Positions 1-8,404 of a stretch of DNA of 64,000 nt are shown here, in pieces. Location of the stretch: positions 7,254,001 through 7,318,000 of the forward strand of contig NZ_CP114039.1 in NCBI RefSeq assembly GCF_026965535.1, given 5' to 3'. The notes below the pieces were generated by a model. The model was not told the origin of the DNA. It did not search any database and saw nothing but the letters and a program-made list of their open reading frames with translations. Each line of letters starts with the position of its first letter. The first letter of the stretch is position 1. The stretch comes from Corallococcus sp. NCRR. GTDB lineage: Bacteria; Myxococcota; Myxococcia; Myxococcales; Myxococcaceae. Position numbers and translations under genes: made by a program.

Positions 1-960
1 CCGCTCCAGCCGCAGCTCCCCCAGCCGGTGCCGCGCCAGGTCCAACAGCAGCTTCGCCCGCGCCGTGGGCCGCGCCAGCAGGAGCGGCACCTGGGCCTCG
101 CCGGTGGGGTCCAGCCGCAGCACGAAGGTGAGCCGCACCGCCGCCCGCTGCCGCCCGGACAGCCGCGCGCCCAGCCTGTCGAGCAGCGTCTTGAGCGCGA
201 ACTGCACGGGCTCGAAGGTGTCCGCGGGCGCGTCCAGCACCACCCGGTCCTCCAGCACCTCCTCCAGTGGCTCCGGCGTGAAGGGCGTGTCGTCCACGCC
301 CCGGCACCGCGCATGGGCCCGGGCCGCGGCCGCGCCTCCACGCGCCGTCACCGCGCCGGCCGGCAGCGCCGCCACCTCGCCCAACGTGGACAACCCCAAA
401 ACAGAGAAGGCCTTCGCCGCCGCGTCCTCCAGCGCGCCCAGCGGCAGCGGCGCCAGCGCCCGGGCCCCCTGCCCCTGGGACACCACCACCACCCGCTGGG
501 AGCCATACCGCGCCAGCACCCGCGAGGTGAACGCCTCCGACGCCACCGCCACGTGCGCCCGGTAGCCCTGCTCGCCACAGAGTTCCAGCACGCGCGCGCC
601 CAGCTCGCCTTCGCCCCCCACCAGGTGCGCCGCGCTCGCGTCGAACCACAGCCCGTCCGGCGCGTCGCGCTGGAAGCCCGGGCACAGGCCGAGCAGCGAC
701 TCCCCCAGCGCGGCCAGCGCCTGGGCCTCGTCCTTCAACCGGTAGGGGAAGCCGCGCAGCTCGGGCTCCAGCGCGGTGGCCGCCGTCAGCGTCATCCCCG
801 GCCGCACGCCCACCTTCAGCGCGCGCGTGGAGGCGAAGGCCACCCGGCGCTGGCCGCGCACCTCCTCCACCAGCACCAGTGGCTGGCCCGCGAGCGCGGG
901 CGATTCAATGACCTTGCGCTGCACCGGGAAGCGCGTGACGTGCAGGTAGCCCCTCCGCAT
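1..960 (-). CDS. imuB: ImuB-like inactive Y-family DNA polymerase (partial, C-terminus beyond left edge)
   Basis: The gene starts at ATG 960 and its 320 visible codons stay open to the window edge, so the C-terminal part is missing. The fold is that of the Y-family polymerases, but the acidic catalytic residues are absent: the N-terminal motif reads YLHVTRFPVQ where active members have D-x-D-x-F-F, and the palm motif reads GLWFDASAAHLVGGEGE. That pattern is typical of ImuB, the non-catalytic hub of the ImuA-ImuB-DnaE2 mutasome, which tethers the complex to the beta clamp in damage-induced mutagenesis (family knowledge). A strong ribosome site, GGAGGAGGG, lies just upstream, inside the end of imuA, which stops 18 bases before. 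A dnaE2 gene would be expected beyond the left edge but cannot be seen. Confidence 0.85.
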   Translation of the reverse strand, partial: MRRGYLHVTRFPVQRKVIESPALAGQPLVLVEEVRGQRRVAFASTRALKVGVRPGMTLTAATALEPELRGFPYRLKDEAQALAALGESLLGLCPGFQRDAPDGLWFDASAAHLVGGEGELGARVLELCGEQGYRAHVAVASEAFTSRVLARYGSQRVVVVSQGQGARALAPLPLGALEDAAAKAFSVLGLSTLGEVAALPAGAVTARGGAAAARAHARCRGVDDTPFTPEPLEEVLEDRVVLDAPADTFEPVQFALKTLLDRLGARLSGRQRAAVRLTFVLRLDPTGEAQVPLLLARPTARAKLLLDLARHRLGELRLER

Positions 961-978
961 GGCCCACCCTCCTCCGTG

Positions 979-1833
979 TCAGCGGCCGTCCGGGGACAGC
1001 GCGCTCCCCAGCGAAGGCATGGGCGCGTCCCGGCCGGGGCGCTGGCCCAGGATGCCCAGGCCGTTGCGCACGCGGTCGGAGGCGTCCCGGTAGAAGCCCG
1101 GCCCCGCGTCCCCGGGCGCCTCCACGTCCGCGTCCAGGAGCCGCGCCCCGGCATCCAGCCCCACCTCCGGGTAGAGCTCCCGCCAGGGGCTCACGACGCG
1201 CGTCCCCACGCCTCCGCCCCGGCTGCGCTCCAGCTCTACGGACCAGCCCTGGACGCCCCGGGCCTCCAGCCGCAGCCGCGCGAGCCCGTCCGCGGGCGCC
1301 TCCGGCGACGTCAACAGCAGCACCAGCGTCCCGCCCCGCGCCGCCGCGTCCGCGAGCTTGCGCGCCTCCGTCAGGGCCAGCCGCTCCGGACGCCCCGGGG
1401 CGCCCACGCCGAGCGTCAGGTCCACCACCACCGTGGTGAAGGTCCCGCTGCGCGCCAGCTGCACGGCGGCCCACACCCGCTGCGCGAAGGCCTGGGGCCG
1501 CACGACGAGCAGCCGCTCCAGGTCCACGCCCAGCGCCGCCGCCGCGGGGGGATAGAGCTCCTTCGGGCCGTCCACCCACGCGCACAGGCGCAGCTCCCGG
1601 TGCGCGGACGCCACCGCGCGCAGCGCCAGGCTGGTGCGCCCCGACGCCGCCTCGCCGCACAGCTCCACGGAGTGCCCCAGCGGCAGGCCGCCTTGAGGCA
1701 GGAGCGCGTCCACCGCGTCCACGCCCGTGCGCAGCACCGACAGCGCGCGACGGGGCGCCGCCTGCAACTGGCGGATCCGTTCGCGCAGCTCCTCCACCAC
1801 CGCCAACCCCGACCGTTCGACCGCCGCGCCCAT
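979..1833 (-). CDS. imuA: ImuA-like RecA/SulA-fold protein
   Basis: This 284-residue protein has the RecA/SulA-like core of ImuA. It includes a degenerate Walker A, GEAASGRTS, with Arg where Lys is usual, and a hydrophobic strand ending in VVVDLTLG in the Walker B position. ImuA is a small RecA-related partner in the mutasome with ImuB and DnaE2 (family knowledge). I chose ATG 1833 because AGGAGG sits five bases upstream; an in-frame start at 1866 has no such site. It is followed 18 bases later by imuB, so the two form an operon. I did not find a clear LexA box in the 250 bases upstream, so SOS control is not shown by the sequence. Confidence 0.8.
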   Translation of the reverse strand: MGAAVERSGLAVVEELRERIRQLQAAPRRALSVLRTGVDAVDALLPQGGLPLGHSVELCGEAASGRTSLALRAVASAHRELRLCAWVDGPKELYPPAAAALGVDLERLLVVRPQAFAQRVWAAVQLARSGTFTTVVVDLTLGVGAPGRPERLALTEARKLADAAARGGTLVLLLTSPEAPADGLARLRLEARGVQGWSVELERSRGGGVGTRVVSPWRELYPEVGLDAGARLLDADVEAPGDAGPGFYRDASDRVRNGLGILGQRPGRDAPMPSLGSALSPDGR

Positions 1834-2022
1834 GGGACCTCCTCGCCTCGCGCACCGCGCGCGCATGGGGCCAGTATCCGAAGCCGTCTGACACCCCAGC
1901 AGGCGTCATTCCGAGCGGACCGGACCTGTCGCGTCGGGTGCTCCGCTCGACGGTGGAGGCCGGATCCGCGCGCATCTTTTTTTCGCACCGGACATGACAG
2001 GTCACGTGCCCAAGCCACGAAA

Positions 2023-2051
2023 AAGGGCCCCGCGTCCTTCGCGGGGCCCTT
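2023..2051 (-). terminator. Rho-independent terminator of the vWA lipoprotein gene
   Basis: Perfect GC-rich hairpin with arms GGGCCCCGCG (2025-2034) and CGCGGGGCCC (2040-2049), a five-base loop, and A/T pairs extending the stem. Read on the minus strand the stem is followed by a run of T (A 2020-2024 on the plus strand). It starts about 30 bases after the stop of the gene at 2081. Confidence 0.85.
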
Positions 2052-2080
2052 CGGGTACGGCGCGGCGGATCAGCTCCGGG

Positions 2081-3298
2081 CTACCCGGCGCACAGCACCT
2101 TCACCTCCACCTTCGTGTCGCCCACGCGCCGCAGGCACGGGCCCAGGAAGAAGATGCGCGCGGAGCGGTCGCCACTGGGCGGCTCGTAGCGGAAGTCGCC
2201 GTTGGACGCCGTGCACGTCTGCACGGAGCCGTCCGCGCGCGTGACGTACACCACCGCGAGCCGCGGATCCGGCAGGTTCACCACGGCCACGCTCTGCGCC
2301 ACCGTGGCCAGGTCCGCGATGTCCAGCAGCGTCTGCCGGTAGCTGGGCTTGCAGATGGAGTCCAGGTTCGCCCGGGTCGCGTCGAACGCCTTCGACATGT
2401 CGCTCTGCCGGTAGCCGGGCCCGTAGGACGTCGGGCAGTCGACGTTGCGCACGTTCGTGGTGCCGCCCGTCGTGTCCACGATCAACTCCGCGCGCTTGTC
2501 CGTCACCGCCACCGGCCCGATGGTCGCCCACAGCACCTCGCGCGACGCGCCCTGGCTGTCATGCAGGCTCTGGAAGTCCTGGTAGTACTCCGCCACCGGG
2601 GTCAGCTTGTCCCCCTGCGCCGTGCACGCGTCCACGGCCCGGTCCACGCCCAGCGCCACCGGGGGCGGGCGCTCCTTGGAGCTGCAGTCCTCCTCGTCGG
2701 ACACCACCACCACCAGCAGGCGGGAGTCGTCCCGAAGGAAGCCCCCGTTGCCCCCCTCCTCCAGGGGCTTGCTGGCCAGGGGCGAGGCGACCGCCAGCCG
2801 CACCGCTTCAAAGGGCGCCTCCTGGCCGCTGCCGGAGGTCCCCTGGTCCACCAGGCGCTGGAACTTGGGCAGCAGCAGCGGATCCGAGCCCTCGATGAAG
2901 CGCTCGGCGGTGGGCTGGTTCGCCTCGTCCCTCACCGGCTGCAGCCGGCCCTCCTGATCCGGGAAGGAGCGGATGACGTCCCCCCCGTCCGGGAAGACCT
3001 GGCGCTGGTACACGGAGGTGGTGATGACCCCCACGCGGAAGTCCTGGGACACACCGTTGCCCTCCTTCAGCGCGGCCAGGAAGGCGGGCAACTCCGTGGC
3101 GATGCCCTGCTGCTCCTCGCTCATGGATCCGGAGTTGTCGATGACGAAGAGGATGTCCGTCTTCTGGGGGGCCACCACCGGAGGGGTCGCCTCGCAGGCG
3201 TCCGGGACCGTGGAACCGTCGTCATCCACGGGGGAGTGGCATCCGAGCGCCAGGAGCGCGGACAGCGACATCAGGTGGGCGCAGGTGTGGAGCTTCAC
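2081..3298 (-). CDS. Surface lipoprotein with von Willebrand factor A domain
   Basis: The 405-residue product begins with a lipoprotein signal ending LALG-Cys20, so it should be lipidated and anchored in the envelope. After a short acidic spacer comes a vWA domain opening TDILFVIDNSGSMS. The metal-ion-dependent adhesion site D-x-S-x-S is intact (Asp54, Ser56, Ser58). Such domains bind protein ligands through a divalent metal. The start is GTG 3298, with GGAGG seven bases upstream; the overlapping ATG at 3300 is out of frame and followed at once by a stop. Several cysteines in the second half (for example CSSKE, CTAQG, CPTSY, CTASN, CLRRV, and a C-terminal CAG) suggest disulfides in an exported protein. 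It is divergent from lon across 270 bases and has its own terminator. Ligand and role are unknown. Confidence 0.85.
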   Translation of the reverse strand: MKLHTCAHLMSLSALLALGCHSPVDDDGSTVPDACEATPPVVAPQKTDILFVIDNSGSMSEEQQGIATELPAFLAALKEGNGVSQDFRVGVITTSVYQRQVFPDGGDVIRSFPDQEGRLQPVRDEANQPTAERFIEGSDPLLLPKFQRLVDQGTSGSGQEAPFEAVRLAVASPLASKPLEEGGNGGFLRDDSRLLVVVVSDEEDCSSKERPPPVALGVDRAVDACTAQGDKLTPVAEYYQDFQSLHDSQGASREVLWATIGPVAVTDKRAELIVDTTGGTTNVRNVDCPTSYGPGYRQSDMSKAFDATRANLDSICKPSYRQTLLDIADLATVAQSVAVVNLPDPRLAVVYVTRADGSVQTCTASNGDFRYEPPSGDRSARIFFLGPCLRRVGDTKVEVKVLCAG

Positions 3299-3568
3299 AT
3301 CGTCCTCCAGTGCGGGGACGCGCGCTCGCGCACCGCATCAGGCGTGAGAGGGGGCGAGCATGCCCCACCCCTTCGCCGGACGCGAGACTTCTGGGCCGTT
3401 ACATAGAGGAGCGTCGTACAGAAGACGAGGCACGGAAATAACGCACATCGCGTTTGCCATGTCCCGTTTGGTTGTTACGTTGGTTCATCCGTCGCAGAAA
3501 ACAACCGGATGGTTCACCGGCCCGGCCGCTTGCTGACCGGGTTCAAGCAAGGAAGAGGCCGAACTCCC

Positions 3569-6025
3569 ATGTCTGACGAGAAGAAGAAGGGCACCGCGGC
3601 CAGCGCCATGCCCACCGCGATGGCCCCTCCGGGGCTCATCAACAAGGAAGACATCCCGCAGGTGCTGCCCATCCTGCCGCTGCGCAACAGTGTCTTCTTC
3701 CCCGGCGGTGTGCTGCCCCTGGCCGTCGGCCGCCAGAAGACGATCGCGCTGATCAAGGACGCCGTCCGTGACGACCAGGTCATCGGCGTCGTGACGCAGC
3801 GCCGCGCCGAGGAAGAGGATCCGGGCGCGTCCGACCTGTACACGATGGGCACCGTCGCCCGCATCGTGAAGCTGCTGAAGATGGGCGAGGACAACTACTC
3901 GCTCGTGGTCCAGGGCCTCGCGCGCTTCCGCGTGATGGAGCTGGTCCAGGAAGCGCCCTACCTGAAGGCCCGCGTCGACGCGGTGGAGGACAAGACCTCC
4001 AGCGAGAACGTCGAAGTGGAGGCCCTGGGCATCAACCTGAAGAAGCTGGCGCGCGAGGTCATCGAGCTGATGCCCGAGCTGCCCGCCGCCGCCACGGAGC
4101 TGGTGGAGAGCATCACGCATCCGGGCCACCTGGCGGACCTCATCGCCGCCAACGTGGACGTGCCCATCGAGGAGAAGCAGGCCGTGCTGGAGACGGTCGA
4201 CCTCAAGGCGCGCATGAAGCTCGTCCTGGAGCTGCTCAACCGCAAGCGCGAGATCCTCAAGCTCTCCAACAAGATCGACTCCGCCGTGAAGGGCGAGATG
4301 TCGAAGACCCAGCGCGAGTACTACCTGCGCCAGCAGCTCAAGGCGATCAAGGAAGAGCTCGGCGAGATGGGCGAGGAGGAGGAGGAGCTCGACGAGCTGC
4401 AGGAGCGCCTGAAGAAGGCCGCCCTGCCTCCGGAGGTGGAGAAGGTCGCCCAGAAGGAGCTCAACCGCCTGAAGACGATCCCGGCGGCCTCCAGCGAGTA
4501 CACCGTCGCGCGCACCTACCTGGACTGGATCGCGGACCTGCCGTGGTCGAAGGTGTCCGAGGACAACCTCGACATCGAGAACGCGCGCCAGCAGCTGGAC
4601 AAGGATCACTTCGGCATCAAGAAGGTGAAGAAGCGCATCCTGGAGTACCTGGCCGTCCGCAAGCTGAAGAACGACATGCGCGGGCCCATCCTGTGCCTCG
4701 TCGGTCCCCCGGGCGTCGGCAAGACGTCGCTGGGCCAGAGCGTGGCCAAGGCCACGGGCCGCAAGTTCGTGCGCCTGTCGCTGGGCGGCGTGCGTGACGA
4801 GGCCGAAATCCGTGGCCACCGCCGCACGTACGTGGGCGCGCTGCCGGGCCGCTTCATCCAGAGCATGAAGAAGGCCGGGACGAAGAACCCGGTCATGATG
4901 CTGGACGAAATCGACAAGCTGGGCGCGGACTTCCGCGGCGACCCGAGCGCGGCGCTGCTGGAGGTGCTGGACCCGGAGCAGAACAGCACTTTCAGCGACC
5001 ACTACCTGGACGTGGCGTTCGACCTGTCGAAGGTCATGTTCGTCGCCACGGCGAACCAGCTGGATCCCATCCCCGGGCCGCTCCGCGACCGCATGGAGAT
5101 CATCGAGCTGACGGGCTACACGTTCGAGGAGAAGCAGGCCATCGCCCGCATCCACCTCGTGCCGAAGCAGCTCAAGGAGCACGGCCTCAACGGGGACCAC
5201 ATCGAGGTGCAGGACGAGGCGTTGCTCATCCTGACCACGTCGTACACCCGCGAGGCGGGCGTGCGTAACCTGGAGCGCCGCATCGCGGACATCTGCCGCG
5301 CGGTGGCGGTGGAGGTGGCCGGCGGCAAGCTGGAGAAGCAGGTCATCGGCGCGGAGCGCGTGAAGGAGATCCTCGGGCCCGAGACGTTCTACTCGGAGGT
5401 CGCGGAGCGCACGGAGGTTCCCGGTGTGGCGACGGGCCTCGCGTGGACCGCGGCGGGTGGCGACCTGCTCTTCATCGAGGCGACCAAGATGGCGGGCAAG
5501 GGCGGCATGACCCTGACCGGCCAGCTGGGTGACGTGATGAAGGAGTCCGCCACGGCGGCGCTGAGCTACCTGCGCAGCAAGGCGGAGTCGCTCGGCATCA
5601 ACCCGAACTTCCTCGAGAAGACGGACATCCACCTGCACTTCCCCGCGGGCTCCATCCCCAAGGATGGTCCTTCGGCCGGCGTCACCATCCTGACCGCGCT
5701 CACCAGCCTGCTGACGGGCATCCGGGTGCGGCACGACACGGCGATGACGGGTGAGGCCACGCTGCGCGGCCTGGTGCTGCCGGTGGGCGGCATCAAGGAG
5801 AAGGTCCTGGCGGCGCACCGCGCGGGCATCAAGCGCGTCATCCTGCCGGAGCGTTGCCGCAAGGACCTCATCGACGTGCCGGACCAGGCGAAGAACGAGC
5901 TGGAGTTCATCTTCGCCACGCACATGGACGACGTCCTCAAGGCGGCGATGGAGACCTCTCCGTTCAAGGAGGGGGCGATTCCGGCCACCACCACGGACAC
6001 GCCTCCGGCGGAAGTCCGGGCGTAA
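3569..6025 (+). CDS. lon: ATP-dependent Lon protease
   Basis: Cytoplasmic AAA+ protease that degrades misfolded and regulatory proteins. The 818 residues match a complete Lon: N-terminal substrate-binding domain (about 30-235), coiled coil (about 250-330), AAA+ module with Walker A GPPGVGKT at 379-386 and Walker B MMLDEIDK near 441-448, and C-terminal serine protease with Ser702 (in KDGPSAG) and Lys745 (in GGIKEK), the usual 43 residues apart. I chose ATG 3569 (MSDEKKK) because GGAAGAGG lies about nine bases upstream; an in-frame start at 3509 would add an unlike 20-residue tail. M. xanthus has two Lon proteins, LonV (vegetative, essential) and LonD/BsgA (development). The N-terminus resembles LonV as I remember it, but paralogue assignment is uncertain. 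No convincing promoter was found in the 270 bases upstream. Confidence 0.97.
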   Translation: MSDEKKKGTAASAMPTAMAPPGLINKEDIPQVLPILPLRNSVFFPGGVLPLAVGRQKTIALIKDAVRDDQVIGVVTQRRAEEEDPGASDLYTMGTVARIVKLLKMGEDNYSLVVQGLARFRVMELVQEAPYLKARVDAVEDKTSSENVEVEALGINLKKLAREVIELMPELPAAATELVESITHPGHLADLIAANVDVPIEEKQAVLETVDLKARMKLVLELLNRKREILKLSNKIDSAVKGEMSKTQREYYLRQQLKAIKEELGEMGEEEEELDELQERLKKAALPPEVEKVAQKELNRLKTIPAASSEYTVARTYLDWIADLPWSKVSEDNLDIENARQQLDKDHFGIKKVKKRILEYLAVRKLKNDMRGPILCLVGPPGVGKTSLGQSVAKATGRKFVRLSLGGVRDEAEIRGHRRTYVGALPGRFIQSMKKAGTKNPVMMLDEIDKLGADFRGDPSAALLEVLDPEQNSTFSDHYLDVAFDLSKVMFVATANQLDPIPGPLRDRMEIIELTGYTFEEKQAIARIHLVPKQLKEHGLNGDHIEVQDEALLILTTSYTREAGVRNLERRIADICRAVAVEVAGGKLEKQVIGAERVKEILGPETFYSEVAERTEVPGVATGLAWTAAGGDLLFIEATKMAGKGGMTLTGQLGDVMKESATAALSYLRSKAESLGINPNFLEKTDIHLHFPAGSIPKDGPSAGVTILTALTSLLTGIRVRHDTAMTGEATLRGLVLPVGGIKEKVLAAHRAGIKRVILPERCRKDLIDVPDQAKNELEFIFATHMDDVLKAAMETSPFKEGAIPATTTDTPPAEVRA

Positions 6026-6052
6026 CGGCGAGCTCCGGCTCCTGAAGTGACG

Positions 6053-6090
6053 CGGGCAGGTTCCTTCACGGGGACCTGCCCGTCGTCTTT
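6053..6090 (+). terminator. Rho-independent terminator of lon
   Basis: Hairpin with perfect nine-base arms CGGGCAGGT (6053-6061) and ACCTGCCCG (6074-6082), followed by the T-rich stretch TCGTCTTT. It lies 28 bases after the lon stop and before the convergent P450 stop at 6118. Confidence 0.8.
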
Positions 6091-6117
6091 GCGGGGCCGC
6101 CCTGCCCTGCCTTCGCC

Positions 6118-7314
6118 TCAATGCGGGTGCAGCACGAGCGGCAGCGTGGCGGGCCCGCGCACCACCAGCGTGCGGTGCCACGTCATGGGCTCCGGGCCGG
6201 CCTGCAGGTGGCGGAAGGCGTCCAGCAGGGCCTCCAGCGCCAGGCGGCCCTCCATGCGCGCCAGCTGCGCGCCCAGGCAGAAGTGGACGCCGTGGCCGAA
6301 GGGCAGGTTCTGCGGACCCGGGCGGGACAGGTTGAAGCGGTCGCCGTCCGGGAAGTGCGCGTCGTCGTGCGCGGCGGAGCCCAGGAGCACCAGCACCGGG
6401 GCGCCCTTGGGCAGGCGCACCCCGCCCAGCTCCACCGCCTCCGTGGTGAGGCGCGGCGCGGCCTGGGCGGGCGGCTCGTAGCGCAGCACCTCGTCGATGA
6501 AGGCCGGGATGCGCGAGCGGTCCGAGCGCAGCTGGGCCCAGATCTCCGGGTGCTCCCGCAGCACGACGAGTGACGCGCCCAAGAGGTGCACCACCGTCTC
6601 GATGCCGCCCACCAGCAGGAGCGCCATGAAGGCGATGAGCTCGTCCTTCGACAGGGCCTCGCCGTCCACGCGGGCCTGTTGCAGCTCGCTGACCAGGTCC
6701 GTGCCAGGCGCGCGGGCGCGGGCGTCCAGCACCTCGCCGAAGTACTGGCGCAGCTCCGCCACCGCGTCGCGGGCCCTCTGCTTGCGGTCCTCTTCCTCCG
6801 GGCGGACGGTGGTGACGCCGCCGGTGATGAGGTCCGCCCACTGCTTCAGGCGCGTGGCGCGCGTGGGGTCCAGGCCCAACAGCTCGCTGATGACGGCGGC
6901 CGGGATGCGCAGCGCGTACGGGGGCATCAGGTCCACGGGCACGCCCCGGGGCAGCTCCGCCACCGCCTGCCGGCAGAGGTCGCGCACGCGGGGCTCCAGC
7001 CGGGCCATGGCGCCAGCGCCGAACGCCTTCTGCACCAGCACCCGCAGGCGGCCGTGCTGGGGCGGGTCCATGGTGAGCATGGACTCGGAGAAGGGATTGC
7101 CGCCCAGCCAGGGCGGGTTGGTGGCCACGCGGAAGCCCTGCGAGGAGAAGCGCTGGGGGTCCTTGAGGACGCGCAGCACGTCTTCATGGCGCGACACGGC
7201 CCACATGCCACCGGGCTCCACCTGACACACGGGGGCCTCGCGGCGCATGCGGGCGTAGGTGGGATAGGGGTTGGCCTTCACTTCCGGCGACAGGAGGTTG
7301 AAGCGCTCGCTCAT
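6118..7314 (-). CDS. Cytochrome P450
   Basis: Soluble bacterial P450 monooxygenase of 398 residues, a usual length for the class. Visible landmarks are the I-helix GGIET (236-240) with the oxygen-activating Thr240, the K-helix ExxR (Glu275 to Arg278), and the heme loop FGHGVHFCLG with the thiolate ligand Cys346. There is no fused reductase, so it needs separate ferredoxin partners, none of which are nearby. I start it at ATG 7314 (MSERFNL); a GTG at 7350 would add 12 residues and nearly meet the divergent aldo/keto reductase. The shared 57-base gap means the two promoters must be very compact. It could be a tailoring enzyme for the lipopeptide made by the NRPS from 11.5 to 43 kb, but three genes and a divergent reductase lie between, so that is only inference. 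Confidence 0.95.
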   Translation of the reverse strand: MSERFNLLSPEVKANPYPTYARMRREAPVCQVEPGGMWAVSRHEDVLRVLKDPQRFSSQGFRVATNPPWLGGNPFSESMLTMDPPQHGRLRVLVQKAFGAGAMARLEPRVRDLCRQAVAELPRGVPVDLMPPYALRIPAAVISELLGLDPTRATRLKQWADLITGGVTTVRPEEEDRKQRARDAVAELRQYFGEVLDARARAPGTDLVSELQQARVDGEALSKDELIAFMALLLVGGIETVVHLLGASLVVLREHPEIWAQLRSDRSRIPAFIDEVLRYEPPAQAAPRLTTEAVELGGVRLPKGAPVLVLLGSAAHDDAHFPDGDRFNLSRPGPQNLPFGHGVHFCLGAQLARMEGRLALEALLDAFRHLQAGPEPMTWHRTLVVRGPATLPLVLHPH

Positions 7315-7371
7315 GCCGGGCAATACGCAAGCAGCGAACGTCTCTGGCACTCAAGACGAAGGAGCGGACCC

Positions 7372-8352
7372 ATGAAGTACACGAACCTGGGACACACGGG
7401 CCTGCGGGTCTCCCGCATCTGCCTGGGCTGCATGAGCTACGGCACCCCGAAGTGGCGCCCGTGGGTGCTGGATGAAGAAGCCGCGCAGCCCTTCTTCCGC
7501 CGCGCGGTGGAGCTGGGCGTCACCTTCTTCGACACCGCGAACATGTACTCGGACGGCGTCAGCGAAGAGGTGACGGGCCGCGCGCTGCGCAAGTACGCGA
7601 AGCTGGACGAGGTGGTGCTCGCGACGAAGGTCTACTTCCCCACGGGCAGCGGCCAGAACGAGCGCGGCCTGTCGCGCAAGGCCATCACCCAGGCGTGCGA
7701 GGCGAGCCTGAAGCGGCTGGGCGTGGAGACCATCGACCTCTACCAAATCCACCGGATGGACCCGAACACGCCCATCGAGGAGACGCTGTCCGCGTTGGAT
7801 CAGCTCGTGCGCCAGGGCAAGGTGCGCTACCTGGGCGCGAGCTCCGCGTACGCGTGGCAGTTCATGCGCGCGCTCAGCGTGTCCGAGCGCAACGGCTGGG
7901 CGCGCTTCGTGTCCATGCAGAACCACTACAACCTCGTCTACCGCGAGGAGGAGCGGGAGATGCTGCCCCTCTGCGAGGCGGAGGGCGTGGGCGTCATCCC
8001 CTGGTCGCCGCTGGCGCGAGGCCTGCTCGCCGGCTCACGCAAGTCGCTGGACGACAAGGAGGCCACGACGCGCGCGGGCTCCGACACGCTGTCGCCCATC
8101 CTCTACAACCAGCCCGGGGACTGGGACGTGGTGGAGGCGGTGAAGCAGGTGGCGGAGGCACGCAAGGCCCCGCCCGCGCAGGTGGCCCTGGCGTGGCTGC
8201 TGTCCAAGCCCGTCGTCACCGCGCCCATCATCGGCGCGACGAAGCCCGAGCACCTGGAGGACGCGGTGAAGGCCGTGAGCCTCAAGCTGACGCCGGAAGA
8301 GGTGAAGGCGCTGGAGGCCCCCTACAAGCCGCACGCGGTGCGCGGCCTGTAG
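7372..8352 (+). CDS. Aldo/keto reductase
   Basis: NADPH-dependent aldehyde or ketone reductase of 326 residues with a complete (alpha/beta)8 aldo/keto reductase pattern. The catalytic tetrad is visible as Asp54 and Tyr59 (FFDTANMY), Lys86 (LATKVYFP) and His127 (YQIHRMDP). The C-terminal cofactor region contains APIIGATKPEHLEDA, the usual site for binding the adenosine phosphate. The sequence is close to the YajO/AKR11-type general reductases, and the substrate cannot be read from it. The start ATG 7372 has GAAGGAG about eight bases upstream. It is divergent from the P450 and convergent with the FHA protein gene, leaving 26 bases between stops. Confidence 0.93.
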   Translation: MKYTNLGHTGLRVSRICLGCMSYGTPKWRPWVLDEEAAQPFFRRAVELGVTFFDTANMYSDGVSEEVTGRALRKYAKLDEVVLATKVYFPTGSGQNERGLSRKAITQACEASLKRLGVETIDLYQIHRMDPNTPIEETLSALDQLVRQGKVRYLGASSAYAWQFMRALSVSERNGWARFVSMQNHYNLVYREEEREMLPLCEAEGVGVIPWSPLARGLLAGSRKSLDDKEATTRAGSDTLSPILYNQPGDWDVVEAVKQVAEARKAPPAQVALAWLLSKPVVTAPIIGATKPEHLEDAVKAVSLKLTPEEVKALEAPYKPHAVRGL

Positions 8353-8367
8353 GCTCAAGCGCCAGGG

Positions 8368-8404
8368 TGGACGCGCCTTCAGCGCTCCTTCACGAGCGCG
8401 TCCA
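8368..8404. terminator. Possible bidirectional terminator between convergent genes
   Basis: Perfect nine-base inverted repeat, TGGACGCGC (8368-8376) and GCGCGTCCA (8396-8404), with a 19-base loop that itself holds AGCGCT. It lies between and partly inside the convergent ends of the aldo/keto reductase and FHA genes. There is no T run, so termination is only suggested. Confidence 0.35.

Noticed and set aside
28-2244. Plus-strand frame of 738 codons at the left edge
   Set aside because: Runs opposite imuB, imuA and the vWA gene, all of which have real motifs and ribosome sites on the minus strand.
3454-3481. Sigma70-like promoter for lon (TTGCCA and TACGTT)
   Set aside because: Spacer and -10 match are poor; not better than chance in this region.
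3485-6841. Minus-strand frame of 1,118 codons over lon
   Set aside because: Antisense to Lon and to part of the P450; composition is an artefact of GC bias, with no domain.
7300-7371. Small gene in the P450-reductase gap
   Set aside because: Only 57 bases, and too short for anything beyond promoters.
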